A stretch of DNA of 38,226 nucleotides, taken from a virus. Under the pieces are notes generated by a model, which made no database searches, was not told where the DNA came from, and saw only the letters and a list, made by a program, of their open reading frames with translations. Below are positions 16,555 through 28,253 of the stretch, one piece after another. Position numbers and translations under genes: made by a program. Position 1 is the first letter of the stretch. Every line of letters starts with the position of its first letter. The stretch spans positions 1 through 38,226 of IMG/VR virus record IMGVR_UViG_3300031403_000021. One strand, written 5' to 3'.

Positions 16555-17127
16555 CTAACTTTCTTCTTCCTCACCTACCTTCCTAAATCAATACTCTCTA
16601 GCTTCCTCTTCCTTATAAAATAATCTATCTCACTTCTCTTTCTTATACTTAACTTCATCATACCCTTCATCTCCTGGAGAATAATATATTTTCTCTCATT
16701 TCTTTCATACACTACCTACTATCATCTTCTTATCTTTTATTCTTTCCATCAATCATTCTCTTCATCCTTTCTTTAATTCCACAACCTCTAACTTCACACT
16801 TCACAATCATTTAGCTTTCCCATCTACAGCTTCATTATATTCTTTCTTAATATTCTCCAACTCAATATCAATATCCTTAACACTCTCACCCATCAACTCC
16901 AAAAACATTTTTCTATTAATTATCTTCACCACCTTACTCTCTATGCTATTCATTTTGGATTCCTTTGTTTCTGTCCTATACGCTCTCCATCATTTTTTCC
17001 CTTCTTCCAAAACATCTCACACATTTAATGCAATTCCTCATTCGCACTTATATGTAATGCATCACTCTATAAATAATGGAGCATTCCCATAGTTCTTCAC
17101 TACTCACTCTTTCACTACAATATACAT
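16555..17127 (-). CDS. Tail-region protein with degenerate Ada-like end, 190 aa
   Basis: The C-terminal segment, EKIYYSPGDEGYDEV ... RLFYKEEEAREYGFRKV, resembles the Ada-type metal-binding motif (YHxPxCxYxxxI...FxSxEEAxxAGYRPC), but all zinc Cys are absent. The middle is a charged coiled coil, ELMGESVKDIDIELENIKKE. Lies between the tail-fibre-like gene and the holin; may be a tail or host-takeover protein. About twelve UGA-Gly codons. Confidence 0.5.
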
Positions 17128-17154
17128 AACAACTTCTTTAATTATAAAAATAGA

Positions 17155-18228
17155 CTAACCAACAACCAACATAGCATATTGTCGTATTCGTGTACTGTAA
17201 CTTCATGATTCTGTATAGGTCAATGTAATATTAGTATCATCTACAGCACTAACAGTCCACCTTCCTTCATCTGACGCACTACTGGGAGAATATTTAAACA
17301 AACCATCCTCATAAACATTATCATCAATATCATAAGCCTTTTGTGTCATCACTCAATCATTATCACCCCAAAATCCTCACCTCGACCTACTATCATCTCA
17401 ACCACGCGTCTCTGCCATAATGAACTTGGGTTTCTTACCTAGTCAATGGGCAATCACCCAATCAGATTGAGCAGAACTCTGGAAGGTTATAGAACCACTT
17501 AATACTTTAGCATTCTTCCCAAAGACACTATTAGCTTTCAACACAGTCAATATCCTACTATCATCAACCAATGCTTCCGTTTCTGCCTGGGTCAATATTT
17601 CTGCAATACCCTTTACTCCTTCACTAGCATCAGACACAGCAACATCCAAATTATTTATATACTCCAATGTCACAAAATGCTTTTCACTAGGTGGGGTAGA
17701 ATAATCTGCATCAACCATTTTTGGTCGTTCTGCAAATGTTTTTACTCCACTCACCTCCTGGTCCACATCATTATTCAAAGCAACAGCATTCACAGGACTT
17801 GCCCACTCTCTCTCATCAGTAATAGTTCCACTACTAATGCTAGCTAACTTAATAATATTTCCACTTGGGTAACTCGCACCTGTTTGAATACTACCAATTC
17901 ATGTTCCATCTTCTTCATTCTCACTTCCATCATCAATAGGAGTTTGTGATATTTCCACATAAACCTTTTTAGTTCATGTAGTATCAACAATCAATGTATC
18001 ACTTAATCTATAAATGACAAAAAACTCTTCATCACCTCTACTTACTGGCACAAAACAATATCAAGCACTCACTTCTCCTCATGACACTTCCAACCCAGTT
18101 GCAACACCTTTGGTTGTTAGAGCCTGGATTATCTTAGAGAGGTCATGGTCATACATGATATTCTCACCATTCAAATTACTTACTCTTTCACTCATACCAT
18201 ATTCATTACTATCTAAATATTTACTCAT
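17155..18228 (-). CDS. Tail fibre / upper baseplate-like protein, 357 aa
   Basis: Beta-rich, Ser/Thr/Asp-rich protein with the signature of phage tail-fibre N-termini: NVYVE-type strands, VDADYSTPPSEKHFVTLEYI, then QSSAQSDWVIAHGLGKKPKF, a motif common in phage structural proteins (gamma-helix type FTHNLGxxP). Likely a host-binding structure downstream of the tail hub. The ATG at 18226-18228 directly abuts the -10 of its promoter, so transcription may start inside it; ATG at 18193-18195 (MSERVSN) is an alternative start. Confidence 0.6.
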
Positions 18229-18261
18229 TGTATATCTTATTCCCATACTCTCTCAATGTCT
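18229..18261 (-). promoter_or_regulatory. AGACATTGA-type promoter before tail fibre gene
   Basis: AGACATTGA (18253-18261), -35 TTGAGA (18251-18256), 16 bases, -10 TATACA (18229-18234). Overlaps the TAG stop of the tail hub gene at 18260-18262. Confidence 0.7.
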
Positions 18262-20563
18262 ATTTCAATTCTAATCTTTTTATCCTTTCCTTCATATCAA
18301 TTATTTGTTCTATGAAATCCTTGCTCTTCACTCTCTTCTCACTCAATCCTATTTCCACTTTCTCTAAATCACCCTTCTTTATTTTTTTTGACACTACTCT
18401 CATATTCCCATCAAAAAATACTAAATCACTTCCAGTATAAACATAACAAGCAACCAAATCTCATAAACTACATTCAAAATAATCCCTACTCCTAGGAACT
18501 ATATTAATTTCCTTGAAACTATTTTTCCTTTCTTCCAGATAGTTACTGGCAACAGCATCACCATTTCCACTCACACTCACACTTCTTGCAATCACTCATC
18601 TCCCATCTCTATCAACTTCTCTACATGAAAATGAATATAGATGTGGGCTTTCTAATCATTGACTATGCACAAGGTTCAACTTCTTAATTCTTCACAAGGC
18701 TCTAAATCTCATACTAATTATATTATGTGAATCCCTATTATATACAACACTCTCTCCACTCTCTGAATCTGTAATGGTTATTGTAGCACTTCCATCATCA
18801 CTACCATCCCAATCTCCATTATAAAAAACAAACTCATAATTCTTTCACTTCTCTAATCACAACAAAGTCAAATCATAATCATTCACTCCATCCCAAAAAC
18901 TCCTTTCCAATAAATCACTCTCACTCCCTATACTTCATCCATTAATATTATCTATGGTCTCTCACTTTCTTCTACCATACCAACCACCTTCAACTATTCA
19001 TCTATCTCCATCCTTCCTAAATCATTCATCATACTCCTCATATTCAATACTCAATCCACTTCATACTCCATCATATCATCCATTACTAGAATCTACCACA
19101 TTACTTACATCATCTTCTCACGAGAATCATGCAACATAAACGATTCATTCACCTCCAATAATATTTCATCTACATACTTCAATAACTTCTTCATTACTTA
19201 ACTTTTTATTGTATCTCCTAAATTCTCTTAATTGTCATACTAATCATTCATTACTGGAAGAATTTTTGTTAAGTAGATATAATTGATTACTGGAAGAAGT
19301 ATCGGTTGTTAAAACATTATGTGTGATAGAAACAACACCTCAATCAACAATAATATCCACATCTCCTAATTGTCTTTGGGTTCAACTATCTAAATTATTA
19401 TTAATCCTAACTCCAATCCATACTTCCTTACCTCTTGGAATCTTACTAATACTACTCACTTCCAATCCATTACTTCATTCAATACTCACAACAACACTCC
19501 CATCACTCCCTATCTTTACTCCACTCTTTTCATCATAGGCTCATAAGTATCATTCACCACCATCCCATCTCACATAAAAGAACATGGTTTGCTTTTTTCT
19601 ACTATCCATACCACTTACTACTGGCACAGTTATTTTTCCACTACCATCACTCTCATAACAATATCCTGGAACATATCCCAACCCTCATCTATTGAATCCT
19701 AATGACTTCACATCTATATCATCTCATTCTCATAAATTTACTAAATGAGTATAGACTTTTCCACTCACCAAATAATCATCCAATCCACTATCATTAATCC
19801 AACCATTCTCCACTAACTTACTCCAATCTTTCTCATTAAACCCAACACTATCTTCATCTTGTGATACATTCACAACACCATCCTTCTTCACCAGGACTTT
19901 TGTTGCAACATTCTTCCCATCACTTTCTATACTCACCTTACTTATATTTGTTTTTCATGCACTATTTACATCACTTCTATACTCCAAAAAACTATCATCA
20001 TCTATACTCCTATCTACTCCAATATCACTCCCAAAAATCAACTTAGTTCCATCAAACTTAAACACATATCATCCACCAACCAAATCTCATAAAATAGAAA
20101 AGATACTAGCACCAGCATCAAAAACAATCTCTCCATCAATAATATCATCAACATCACACTCCAACTCCAACCCACTCCAATCAATATCATTCATATCATC
20201 CCACACCTCTCCAACAATAGTCTTCACTTTCTTATCGGTGAAACTTTTATCTGCATCAATTATTTGCACATCTAAGAACCCCATTAAATCATTAAAATGC
20301 ACTTCAACTTCTTTCAACCCTCCTTCCACTCACACTATCACTCCATAACATATTAATTTCTCAATTCAACCATCCAACTGCTTCGTAACCTTAATCTTCC
20401 TATAATCATATAACCACTCACTATTAGCATAATCACCTAATAAATCCACACCAAACTCTCACACTCACTTTCCACTTAATTTTTCACTAAAAGAGAAACT
20501 AGGCACATTCAATATCTGTCCTTCTATCTCCCATCACTTATTCAACAAATATACATTATACAT
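18260..20563 (-). CDS. Tail hub/adhesin with LamG-like domain, 767 aa
   Basis: N-terminal about 350 residues look like a tail hub (Tal/gp18-type): NVYLLNKGWEIEGQILNVPS, FNDLMGFLDVQIIDADKS, SIFSILGDLVGGGYVFKFDG. A concanavalin A/LamG-like segment follows at about 350-450: MFFYVRWDGGEGYL, RGKEVWIGVRINN, QLREFRRYNKKLSNEEV. More beta-rich sequence and a coiled-coil end (EQIIDMKERIKRLELK) complete it. Such proteins sit at the tail tip and contact host surface glycans. UGA-Gly is extremely frequent, so in the standard code it breaks into many pieces. Starts 3 bases after the distal tail gene. Confidence 0.65.
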
Positions 20564-20565
20564 CT

Positions 20566-21438
20566 TTACATCAATACATCACTAAAAGTAATATTTATAT
20601 CAAAATCACTATCATACAATCACCCATCCTTATCAAAAATAAGGAATCTCGTAATTCCTAATACTATTGGTCGCACACTTCACTCCTGTCTCGCTCCTCA
20701 TTGACTTACTCCATTCTTTGTTATGGTCTCACTCTTACTATTAACCACTATCACATCTCCATCAACTCCATCTATATCCATCACAAAACTACTCCCATCA
20801 GTAATATTCTTTATCATCACTGGTCCATCAACATCGCCAGTACAATTCAAAGTAATCTCCACAGGTGATTCTTCACTTCCTTCTCCATAACATTCTGTAT
20901 ACCCATAATTACTATTCATCTTCACTCCTAACTTCACTCCCAACTTCATCCCTCCATAATTACTTTCTATTCATGTAGCCACCTTTTCAATCGCTCCAAA
21001 TAATCTCGCATCATTAGCAAACAATACAACATTCCATTTTCTATCTGCTCCTTCCATCCAATCATCTTCTTCTATCTCTACATCCAATGGCTCTTTTATC
21101 CTTGCATCAATAACCCACTCCCTATCCTGCTCATCACTAGCACTAAAAACTTTCCTCTCCACTTCTCATCCACTACTTTGCATTTTAAATAATGAATCCA
21201 AATAATCTCTTCACTTACTCAATCCTACTTTATTATCTGCTCTAATTATTCATGCAACAAAAATCCTTCTCCCTCTTATATAAGTTCTACTATCATCCAC
21301 TCCATTACTACCATCAATATTACTTATCTCATCATTGAAGTTTTTTTTCCTCCAATCACAAACTTGAATAGCAATCTGGAAATCATCTGTTGTTTTACTT
21401 ATCAATCATCCATTCCATTTATAACTCTTTCCAATCAT
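20566..21438 (-). CDS. Distal tail (Dit)-like protein, 290 aa
   Basis: Follows the tape measure and precedes the hub, the standard Dit position. The N-terminal region, DDFQIAIQVCDWRKKN ... RTYIRGRRIFVAGIIRAD ... RDYLDSLFKMQSS, fits the Dit beta-barrel with its belt helix, and the C-terminal part (SFVMDIDGVDGDVIVVNS) matches the galectin-like half of Dit proteins. About eight of 33 glycines are UGA. It should form the ring joining tail tube and hub. Confidence 0.7.
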
Positions 21439-21465
21439 CTTTATTATAATTAATTATTTAAAAAT

Positions 21466-24285
21466 TTATGACTTCCATTTTAGCTTCTCAAAATTACTCC
21501 AATAATCTCATGCTCCATGATTATTTATTGTATTATTCTGCACCTTATTAGTAACATGTCATCACTCACTATACCCATTCCTCATCCCTTCTAGTTTCCC
21601 AATCAATGCCCTATTCTGTTTTACCATCCATTGTGGCACAACATACTCTCACTTATGCACTACTCATGCAACATCATTCACTCCTCCATCTCATGTATAT
21701 CCTCATCATGCAAATCACTTACTAGCCCTAGCACTATTCAATTCTCTTTGCTTAACGATAGCTCCATTTATTTGTCCTATCAATGCCCTATATTCATTGG
21801 TCATAGCATTGGTATTACTCATCAATATCTCATGTGTCGTATTACTCAATTCAATAGTCGCACTCGCAACATCTCTCTGCATCTGTATCAACTCCTCTTT
21901 CTGTTCTTCTAACTTCAACTTATCCCTAGCTAACTTCAATATAAGATTCTGCTCTTCTGTACTTAATCTTTTAAACTGTTCCGTAGCAATTAAAGCATTC
22001 AACTCCTCCTCACTCTTTATATTTTTCTCCTGGAAGAACTTATATATATTCTGCTCCATCTCCAATCTCTTCTTACTCTCCTCAAACTTAGCATTCTCCA
22101 GGTCAATCTTATCTTGCGCTTCTTTCTTCACATTCTCTTGCTCTTGTTGGAAGTCCAATGCTTCTCTTCTCTCCTCTGATAATTCAGCCCTTTCCCTTTC
22201 TGCTTTCAATAACTCACTTATATCTTCTCCCTCTCATTTGGTGGCTTCACTTATATTCAACTTGGTGTCTGCTAACCTGGTCTCCAATTCTTCCAACTCC
22301 TTCTTCAACTCAATCTCTTTCTCCAACTTATCTTCTACATCAATATTTCCACTATTGAACTCATCATTCAATTCTTTCACAGCTTCTTTCTGTTCTTTAA
22401 TACTCTTCTCTATTTCTACCTGGCTCTCTATTTGGTCTCTCAAAAAATCATTAGTATTACTATTCAAATCATTATTAGCATCACCTTCAATCTCTTCAAC
22501 CATATCATTATATTCTTCACTCAATTCTCTCAATTCATTTTTTATCTCTCTCAATCACTTCACTATCCCTTCATTATACTCCACTATCTTCTCACTATAC
22601 TTCTCACTCGACTTCTCAAAATCTTCATTAGCATCTTCTAAATCTCCAAATCCATCTTCTACATCCTTCATTGCTTCCTTAATATCTTTTGCCATGTTCT
22701 TTCATGCCTTTCATGCTTTATTTGTAGCATCTTCTACTCATCACATTCCTAACTCTGCTATTCATAACGCCCCCATAAACGTACTATCATAATCCTTCAA
22801 CACCAAATCATTATCACTCACTATCTTATCCTTCACCCTGGTATTACTGGCAATTATTTCATCTCCCATTTGGTAGAAATTCGCTTTCACTTCTGCAAAG
22901 GCTCATTTAGTATTCTCACCAAACTCATCAACAAACTCATTCCCTGCTTCTCCTACTTTATCAAAAGCAGCCTTACTCGCACCAACTAAATCAACATATT
23001 CCTTTTTCTGAATAGTATTTAATTTCCCTATATTTACTCCCAATAATCTTTCTGCTTTGGCAATGAACTCATTAATCTTATCAACTGCACCACTTACCAT
23101 ATTAGTCACTCATGCAATGAGATTCTGTGAAACTCCACTAGCTACCAATTTAGCTACATCAGCAAAAGCACCGAACAAACTTGTCACTACCTTAAACCCA
23201 TTCCTCCAGGCATTCATTTGGTCTTTATTTACTGCTACCACTAACTTCACAAAACTACTCAATGCAAAGGCTATTCATCTTATAGCTATCCCTAGCCCTC
23301 TAAACATCTGCAATATAATCTCACCGAAGCTCTGTGTATCTTCTCATCACTTACCCATCTCTATTCCAAACGCACTCATCACATCAGTTACAATGCTCTT
23401 GATTGCTGTAAACACTACTCCAAAGGTTCTTCCTATCTCTATTATCGCCTGGAATATCGCAGCTCAATATTTCTGTATGAATGTATCAATCTTTCCCAGG
23501 ATTCAACCTACTTGTCATGCAACATCCTTTCAAGCATTTGCAAAGGTATCTTTTATCGTACCTTGCAATCTCTTCAACTGATTAGCAAAGGAAGCACTCG
23601 TTCTTACTGCATCTCCCTGTGCTTTGGCTGTCTTATCTAAATACAACTCGTAAGTCGCCAACGCCTTCTGCTGTGCATTCAACTCCTCTCCTGTCTTGGC
23701 TATTCCCAACTGGTAGGCTTTTTGATTCACTTCTGCCTGGTTCATAGATATTCCCAAACTCTTCAATGCCTCTCTCTCTCCCAACAATCCTTTAGTAAGA
23801 GCATTGATTGCCTGGGCATCTGATATATTATTGAAACTGGCTAGGTCCACCCCTAACTTCACTATCTCTTGCGATAATTTACTTGTAGCTTCCTCACTAA
23901 ACCCCAATGGATTCAATAAATCTCCTATACTCGCACCAAATCACTTCAAATCCAAACTACTTCTACCAACTGCACTAGCTATATCATCAAAGGCTCTATT
24001 TGCTTCTTCTGCTACACTACCAAAAACAGTATCAAACTTACTCTGTGTCTCCTCCAGGTCACTTCACAAGGTCAATAGTTTCTTACTGAATGCTATAATC
24101 GCAGCTACCGAAAAAGCACCGGCAATGATTCAACCCAACTTCCCAAAAGACTTTCACATTCTACTGGTTTGCTTTTGGCTTTCATCACCCATCTTCTTTA
24201 CTCCATCCTTCACTCTCTTTGTAGCCTTCACCAATCCATTATCATCAAAGGTCACTCACACTCTTAAATCTCCAATATTTCCCAT
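21466..24285 (-). CDS. Tail tape measure protein, 939 aa
   Basis: The largest gene. N-terminal MGNIGDLRVGVTFDDNGLVK and the TP901-type region SKFDTVFGSVAEEANRAFDD ... FGASIGDLLNPLGFSEEATS are typical of tape measure proteins. A hydrophobic stretch, GGIIAGAFSVAAIIAF, is near residue 55 and further membrane-like segments follow in the middle. Residues about 530-860 are a long coiled coil rich in Glu/Lys (EELNALIATEQFKRLSTEEQ). The C-terminus, QWMVKQNRALIGKLEGMRNG, is also typical. It sets tail length: 939 aa suggests a tail of roughly 140 nm by the usual 1.5 A per residue rule. The gene lies after the two chaperone genes. Confidence 0.9.
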
Positions 24286-24294
24286 AGGAACAAA

Positions 24295-24789
24295 TTAATT
24301 ATATAAATTTCCAAACTTCTTTTTAAATCAACTCTTATTTGGTTTCTCACTCTTTCTCTTCTTATCATATTCTTCTCTACCAATTATTACTCCTATATCT
24401 TCACTATATAAATTGAACTCCCATAAACTCATCTTCATTATACTCTCGTTACTTTGATTCAAATAATGCATTACTCTACCGACTAGAATATGGAAGTCAT
24501 GCCCTATACTATCATCTGAATCTTCAACAACTTTCTTAGAACTTTTGTTGGCTCATCATAGGGCTTTTTTAAACTCTTCTTCTATATTCTCATCTTCCAT
24601 CCTAATCAAATAATCAACCCACAACTTGAATTGCCTTTTATTCAATATAGGCAACTCATCATTATACTCCATCAACATATCCTCATACACACTTTCATCT
24701 CTCTCCAGTATTCTCCAATAACTTTCAACACTCATATCACCACACCTAAACTCTTTCCCATGATACTTAAAAACATTTACTCTTCTCAT
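24295..24789 (-). CDS. Tail assembly chaperone, second protein, 164 aa
   Basis: Short, acidic, helical protein just before the tape measure: MRRVNVFKYHGKEFRCGDMS, then ESYWRILERDESVYEDMLM. Position and size match the second tail assembly chaperone (gpT-like or gp14-like). Its ATG overlaps the end of the first chaperone gene by 13 bases in the -1 frame, but it has its own start codon. Confidence 0.6.
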
Positions 24790-25067
24790 ACCCCTATCTT
24801 CTTAGATAAAATATTTATAAACTGGAATATTTGCCCATCATCCCAATTCTTTAAATCCACCTTCTCATTAAATACTCACAAATATTCTTCCACTACTGGC
24901 TTCCACTTATCTATTCTCTTTACTCATCTCAATCTATCCCATAAACCATACCTCACTCCCACAAAACTCTTCATTACTCCTACCGGTATATCTCACATCC
25001 TATACCCTTTTCCATTCACCATTAATGTATCAATACTCTCATCTCTATCTAAATCATATACCACCAT
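24777..25067 (-). CDS. Tail assembly chaperone, first protein, 96 aa
   Basis: MVVYDLDRDESIDTLMVNGK at the start and an acidic/helical rest (WDDGQIFQFINILSKK) fit a gpG-like tail chaperone. First gene of the operon behind the promoter at 25106-25138, which also carries tape measure, Dit and hub. Confidence 0.6.
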
Positions 25068-25080
25068 CTTTTTTGCCCAA

Positions 25081-25114
25081 AATAAAAAGCATACTACTAT
25101 CCAAAGTAATATGC
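25081..25114 (-). terminator. Intrinsic terminator overlapping a promoter
   Basis: Minus strand GCATATTACT (25105-25114) pairs with AGTAGTATGC (25089-25098), one G-U, then TTTTTATT. It ends the major tail protein operon, while its 5' arm contains the -10 of the next promoter, so a transcript starting there lacks the 5' arm and escapes termination. Confidence 0.7.
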
Positions 25115-25138
25115 TTCCTATTTTATTTTTCAATGTCT
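25106..25138 (-). promoter_or_regulatory. AGACATTGA-type promoter of the tail operon
   Basis: AGACATTGA (25130-25138), -35 TTGAAA (25128-25133), 16 bases, -10 TATTAC (25106-25111). Confidence 0.65.
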
Positions 25139-25147
25139 ATGCAATTT

Positions 25148-25927
25148 CTATCCTTGTTGCTCATCAACAATTCTAAACAATGAGTTGTCTGATGTAGGTT
25201 GTGCCTTAATCTCTATGGCAAATGTCGCTGCATCATCTCCTTCATCTGGTTGCCATGTGAACTCTATTCCTGCTCTATTATATCCTTCAAAAAATTCTAC
25301 ATAGAACTCCTTCCCATCACTATCAGTATTTACAAACTTATATTGATTAACCTGGAGAGTTTTAAGTACATCTTTAAACACCAATGTCTTACTACTCGCA
25401 GGAGTATATTTATAATCAACTGTTATGACTCCTGTCTGTGCTGTCATTGGAGTAACATAGATATTCCCATTAGCATCTTTAGATATACTATAATCCGTAT
25501 CTTCTGTAAGAGCAACATCATCTTCCTTCACATCATATCATGCTACACTAAAGTCCATTATAGACTTATCAGCATTTCTATAATTCAAAGCAATATTCTG
25601 TCCTGTTACCCAACCAGTTCACTTCTCTTCTCCTGTAACTGTAACTTCACTACCATCTGAACTAGCATAATCAGGCAACCCAGTAAGAGCATATATATTC
25701 TCCAAATTGAACTCATACAGATTAGCACTAAACAATGCTTCATCAATCTTAGTCTTTGGTGCCATCTTTGCATTATCTGCAACTAATTCTTTTGTGGTTG
25801 TGGTTACATTCATTACTGCATCTTTCAATGCACCAAAGTTAGTAAATGTATTTCCATTGTCTGTACTAACCATTAGCTTTCCACTACCAAACTTTACTGT
25901 CTCTGTGTTTTGGAATGTTGTTTGCAT
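25148..25927 (-). CDS. Major tail (tube) protein, 259 aa
   Basis: Sits between the tail terminator-type gene and the chaperones, the usual tube position. Beta-rich: VKFGSGKLMVSTDNG, GVITVDYKYTPASSKTLVF, EFYVEFFEGYNRAGIEFTWQ and the ending AIEIKAQPTSDNSLFRIV are like siphovirus tube proteins. Only 2 of about 18 glycines use UGA, as in the capsid protein, consistent with high expression. Start taken as ATG 25925-25927 (MQTTFQNTE). Confidence 0.75.
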
Positions 25928-25958
25928 TTTATCATATAATAAGAATTTAAAATAATCT

Positions 25959-26339
25959 CTATTTGGCAACCTTAACTCTAACCGTAATATTCAACCCATA
26001 CATCTTAGCACTAGAATCTCGCTTTCCTATATCTTTCAATACCAGTACACTTTTGATTCCATTACTATCATCTCTCTCTCAATGTAATATAGCATCTATC
26101 CTATCTCCTATCTCATCAGCTTCTACATCTGTACTAGCCCACACCGATAATTGAAAGATATGTTTTTGAATAGATTGTTGGCTAAAAGCCCTTTCCCTAT
26201 TCAATCTAAATATACTCACCAAAGGTACATCAATATCCACATCAGCAACACCACCAACTATCTTATCGGCACTTCCTACTAATGTAATCAAATCTGTATC
26301 TCCAATTAGTTTACTATAGATATACTCATTACTATTCAT
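25959..26339 (-). CDS. Tail completion/terminator protein, DUF3168-like, 126 aa
   Basis: EYIYSKLIGDTDLITLVGSA, then DVPLVSIFRLNRERA and HIFQLSVWASTDVEADEIGD, follow the pattern of gp17/DUF3168-type tail terminators (short N-terminal helix, strand, FQxxxWxSTxxEA). It caps the tail tube and joins it to the neck. First gene behind its own promoter. Confidence 0.7.
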
Positions 26340-26348
26340 TGTATCATC

Positions 26349-26381
26349 TTAATAAGCTAAATGACATTTTTTTCAATGTCT
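26349..26381 (-). promoter_or_regulatory. AGACATTGA-type promoter
   Basis: AGACATTGA (26373-26381), -35 TTGAAA (26371-26376), 16 bases, -10 TATTAA (26349-26354). GACATT / AATGTC around the -35 forms a small palindrome. It serves the tail terminator and major tail genes. Confidence 0.65.
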
Positions 26382-26389
26382 ATTATTTC

Positions 26390-26782
26390 CTACTTCAAAT
26401 ATCTTCATAATCTCCTCTTCACTACTTTGGCAAACAACTTTCATGCTTCCTCTTCATTCTCTATCAATGCCAACCTTAGAAAGCTCCTTGGTGCCATATA
26501 CCTACTCCCAAACTCTAACCAATATCCATAGTTCGCTGCATTCTGCAATGTTCCTATAATATGCTTATACTTACTCTCCTTATTGGTTGTGATACTTCTT
26601 TTAAGATTCCCTGTTACTGGAGCATCAGGATTCATTGGCAACCTCTCTGGGTCTCTTGGGGTTATATCCTTCACCTTTCCTTCCAACATCAACACCACAT
26701 CATCCATCCCAAACTCCAAAGCATCTTTTATCTTCTCCTCATCCAACTCAAACTCCCATCACTTTCATTTTATCTTACTCAT
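26390..26782 (-). CDS. HK97 gp10-like neck/tail completion protein, 130 aa
   Basis: Contains VTGNLKRSI (about residue 54) and NYGYWLEFGSRYMAPRSFLR (about 88-107), the signature of HK97 gp10 family proteins (YAxxxExGtxxxxaxPFl). N-terminal helix FELDEEKIKDALEFGMDDVV. Overlaps the preceding head-tail gene by 13 bases. Confidence 0.8.
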
Positions 26783-27135
26783 TCCACTTTATCAATAAAA
26801 CAAAGTAAATGGTCATCTCCTCATCCTATTCATTGCACAGGCTCAACACTTCTCACATCATACCTAATACCTCATATTGTAACCCTATCTCTCTCTATGA
26901 TGTTTTGGTTCAATAAGAACCTGGCTTTGTGGGTCGTTTTTCTATATCACCCTACTCATTTCTCCAATCAATTCTCATAACTTACTTTGTTTGCACTAAC
27001 CACACACAATACATCATTCTCTATCTCACTCCAATTTCCTTCAACTGGACTTCCATATTTATTCTTACCAGGAACATTCCTTTCTATCAAACATTTCTTT
27101 CCATGTCTTCCAATCACCTTACTCAATAACTTCAT
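26770..27135 (-). CDS. Head-tail joining (head closure) protein, 121 aa
   Basis: Compact beta-rich protein between the connector and gp10-like genes: KCLIERNVPGKNKYGSPVEG, then RVTIGGIRYDVRSVEPVQGI, resembling head-tail adaptor/stopper proteins (the xxGxxYxVxxVxP pattern). Its ATG immediately follows the TAG of the connector gene. Confidence 0.65.
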
Positions 27136-27696
27136 CTATCTTGCTCTTCAAAAAGTAAAAGCCCTATATCTCTTTAAAATATCCAGGCTACTTCTACCAT
27201 ACTTCGCCTTAGCCATATCCTCCACTTCAACATCACTATAATAACTCAATCTTATTCCATCAACACTCTCACTCTTCAATCTCTCTTCTCTCTCTCCTCA
27301 TTGATTATTATATTCATCCCTACACATATTCAAAAATACTCACTCAATATCTCACACCTCTTCCAGGTCATCCCATCAAGCAGTATATTCTACCTTAATC
27401 TCTCCACTTATACTCGACTTCAACACAACCCTTCTTCCTCTTATCATCTTCACCTCACCACTCATATCATTCCCATCTTCATCATACAGACTTATGGCTC
27501 TTATATTTCTCAATCTAAGGAATAACTTATTTGGTCAATCTAAATACTCCACATATTCGGCGGTACCTAAATTCCATCAAAAGAAATTATCTAGGCTCTT
27601 GGTCATCCTAGATATAATACTACTTAAACTATCATCCTGGGTATCATCTGTGATACTCAAAAATCCCTTCAATGTACTTAACTCGGTATACTCCAT
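27136..27696 (-). CDS. gp6-like head-tail connector, 186 aa
   Basis: Starts MEYTELSTLKGFLSITDDTQ, the usual beginning of phage gp6-like connectors (xLxxLKxyLxIxDxxxDxxL), with ISRMTKSLDNFFGWN and EVKMIRGRRVVLKSSISGEI. It should form a ring below the portal. Confidence 0.75.
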
Positions 27697-27749
27697 ATTA
27701 TTCAAATTCACTAAATAAATTATTCCAACTCACTCACTACTCACTCCAA

Positions 27750-28253
27750 CTAATCAACCACATCTTCTAATTCTTCAACTTCACTCTTCACACTTCATAC
27801 ATCTACTTCAAACCAATCTGTATTCACAACAAACTCCACAGGCTCTCTTAAACTATTAACATCATAACTAACAACAAAACTAATTCTATAAATTCAGCTC
27901 CTAGACATAAATGGCAATCATAATCAAAAATCTCATATAACATCTGGATTCCCTTCCGTACAATCACTCTCACTCTTACCAAAACTATTACTCCATTCCT
28001 TCACATATATCCTATATTCATCACCCTTCTCCTGGAGGTAGGCAGTAACATTGGCAACACTGGTTATATATCTGCAATATTCTACTCTATAACTCACTGT
28101 ATCTCATTGCACATAAACCTCCTTATCTACTGGGAATGGTTCGTTCCAAAAATCAATTACAGCTATTGGCTTCAATGCAACATTATAATACAGGAATCCA
28201 AACAAACACAACAACCCAATTCATAATGTCTTCCAAATATTTTCCTTAATCAT
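27750..28253 (-). CDS. Signal-anchored external protein, 167 aa
   Basis: Residues about 6-22 (IWKTLWIGLLCLFGFLYY) are a membrane segment; the rest is beta-rich with Cys residues (YRVEYCRYIT, SESDCTEGN) and ends acidic (EVEELEDVVD). Starts at TAATG overlapping the stop of the XhlA-like gene, so the two are coupled. An insertion among head-tail genes of membrane proteins may be a moron, for example superinfection exclusion or an adhesin, but no family is recognised. Confidence 0.65.

Noticed and set aside
21797-22792. Plus-strand open frame of 331 codons
   Set aside because: It is the antisense shadow of the tape measure coiled coil: Ser/Leu/Asn-rich with no recognisable protein, and the minus-strand gene is continuous across it in code 25.
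24770-24800. Programmed -1 frameshift between the tail chaperones
   Set aside because: The second gene is in the -1 frame and overlaps by 13 bases, but it has its own ATG and I see no good XXXYYYZ slippery heptamer.
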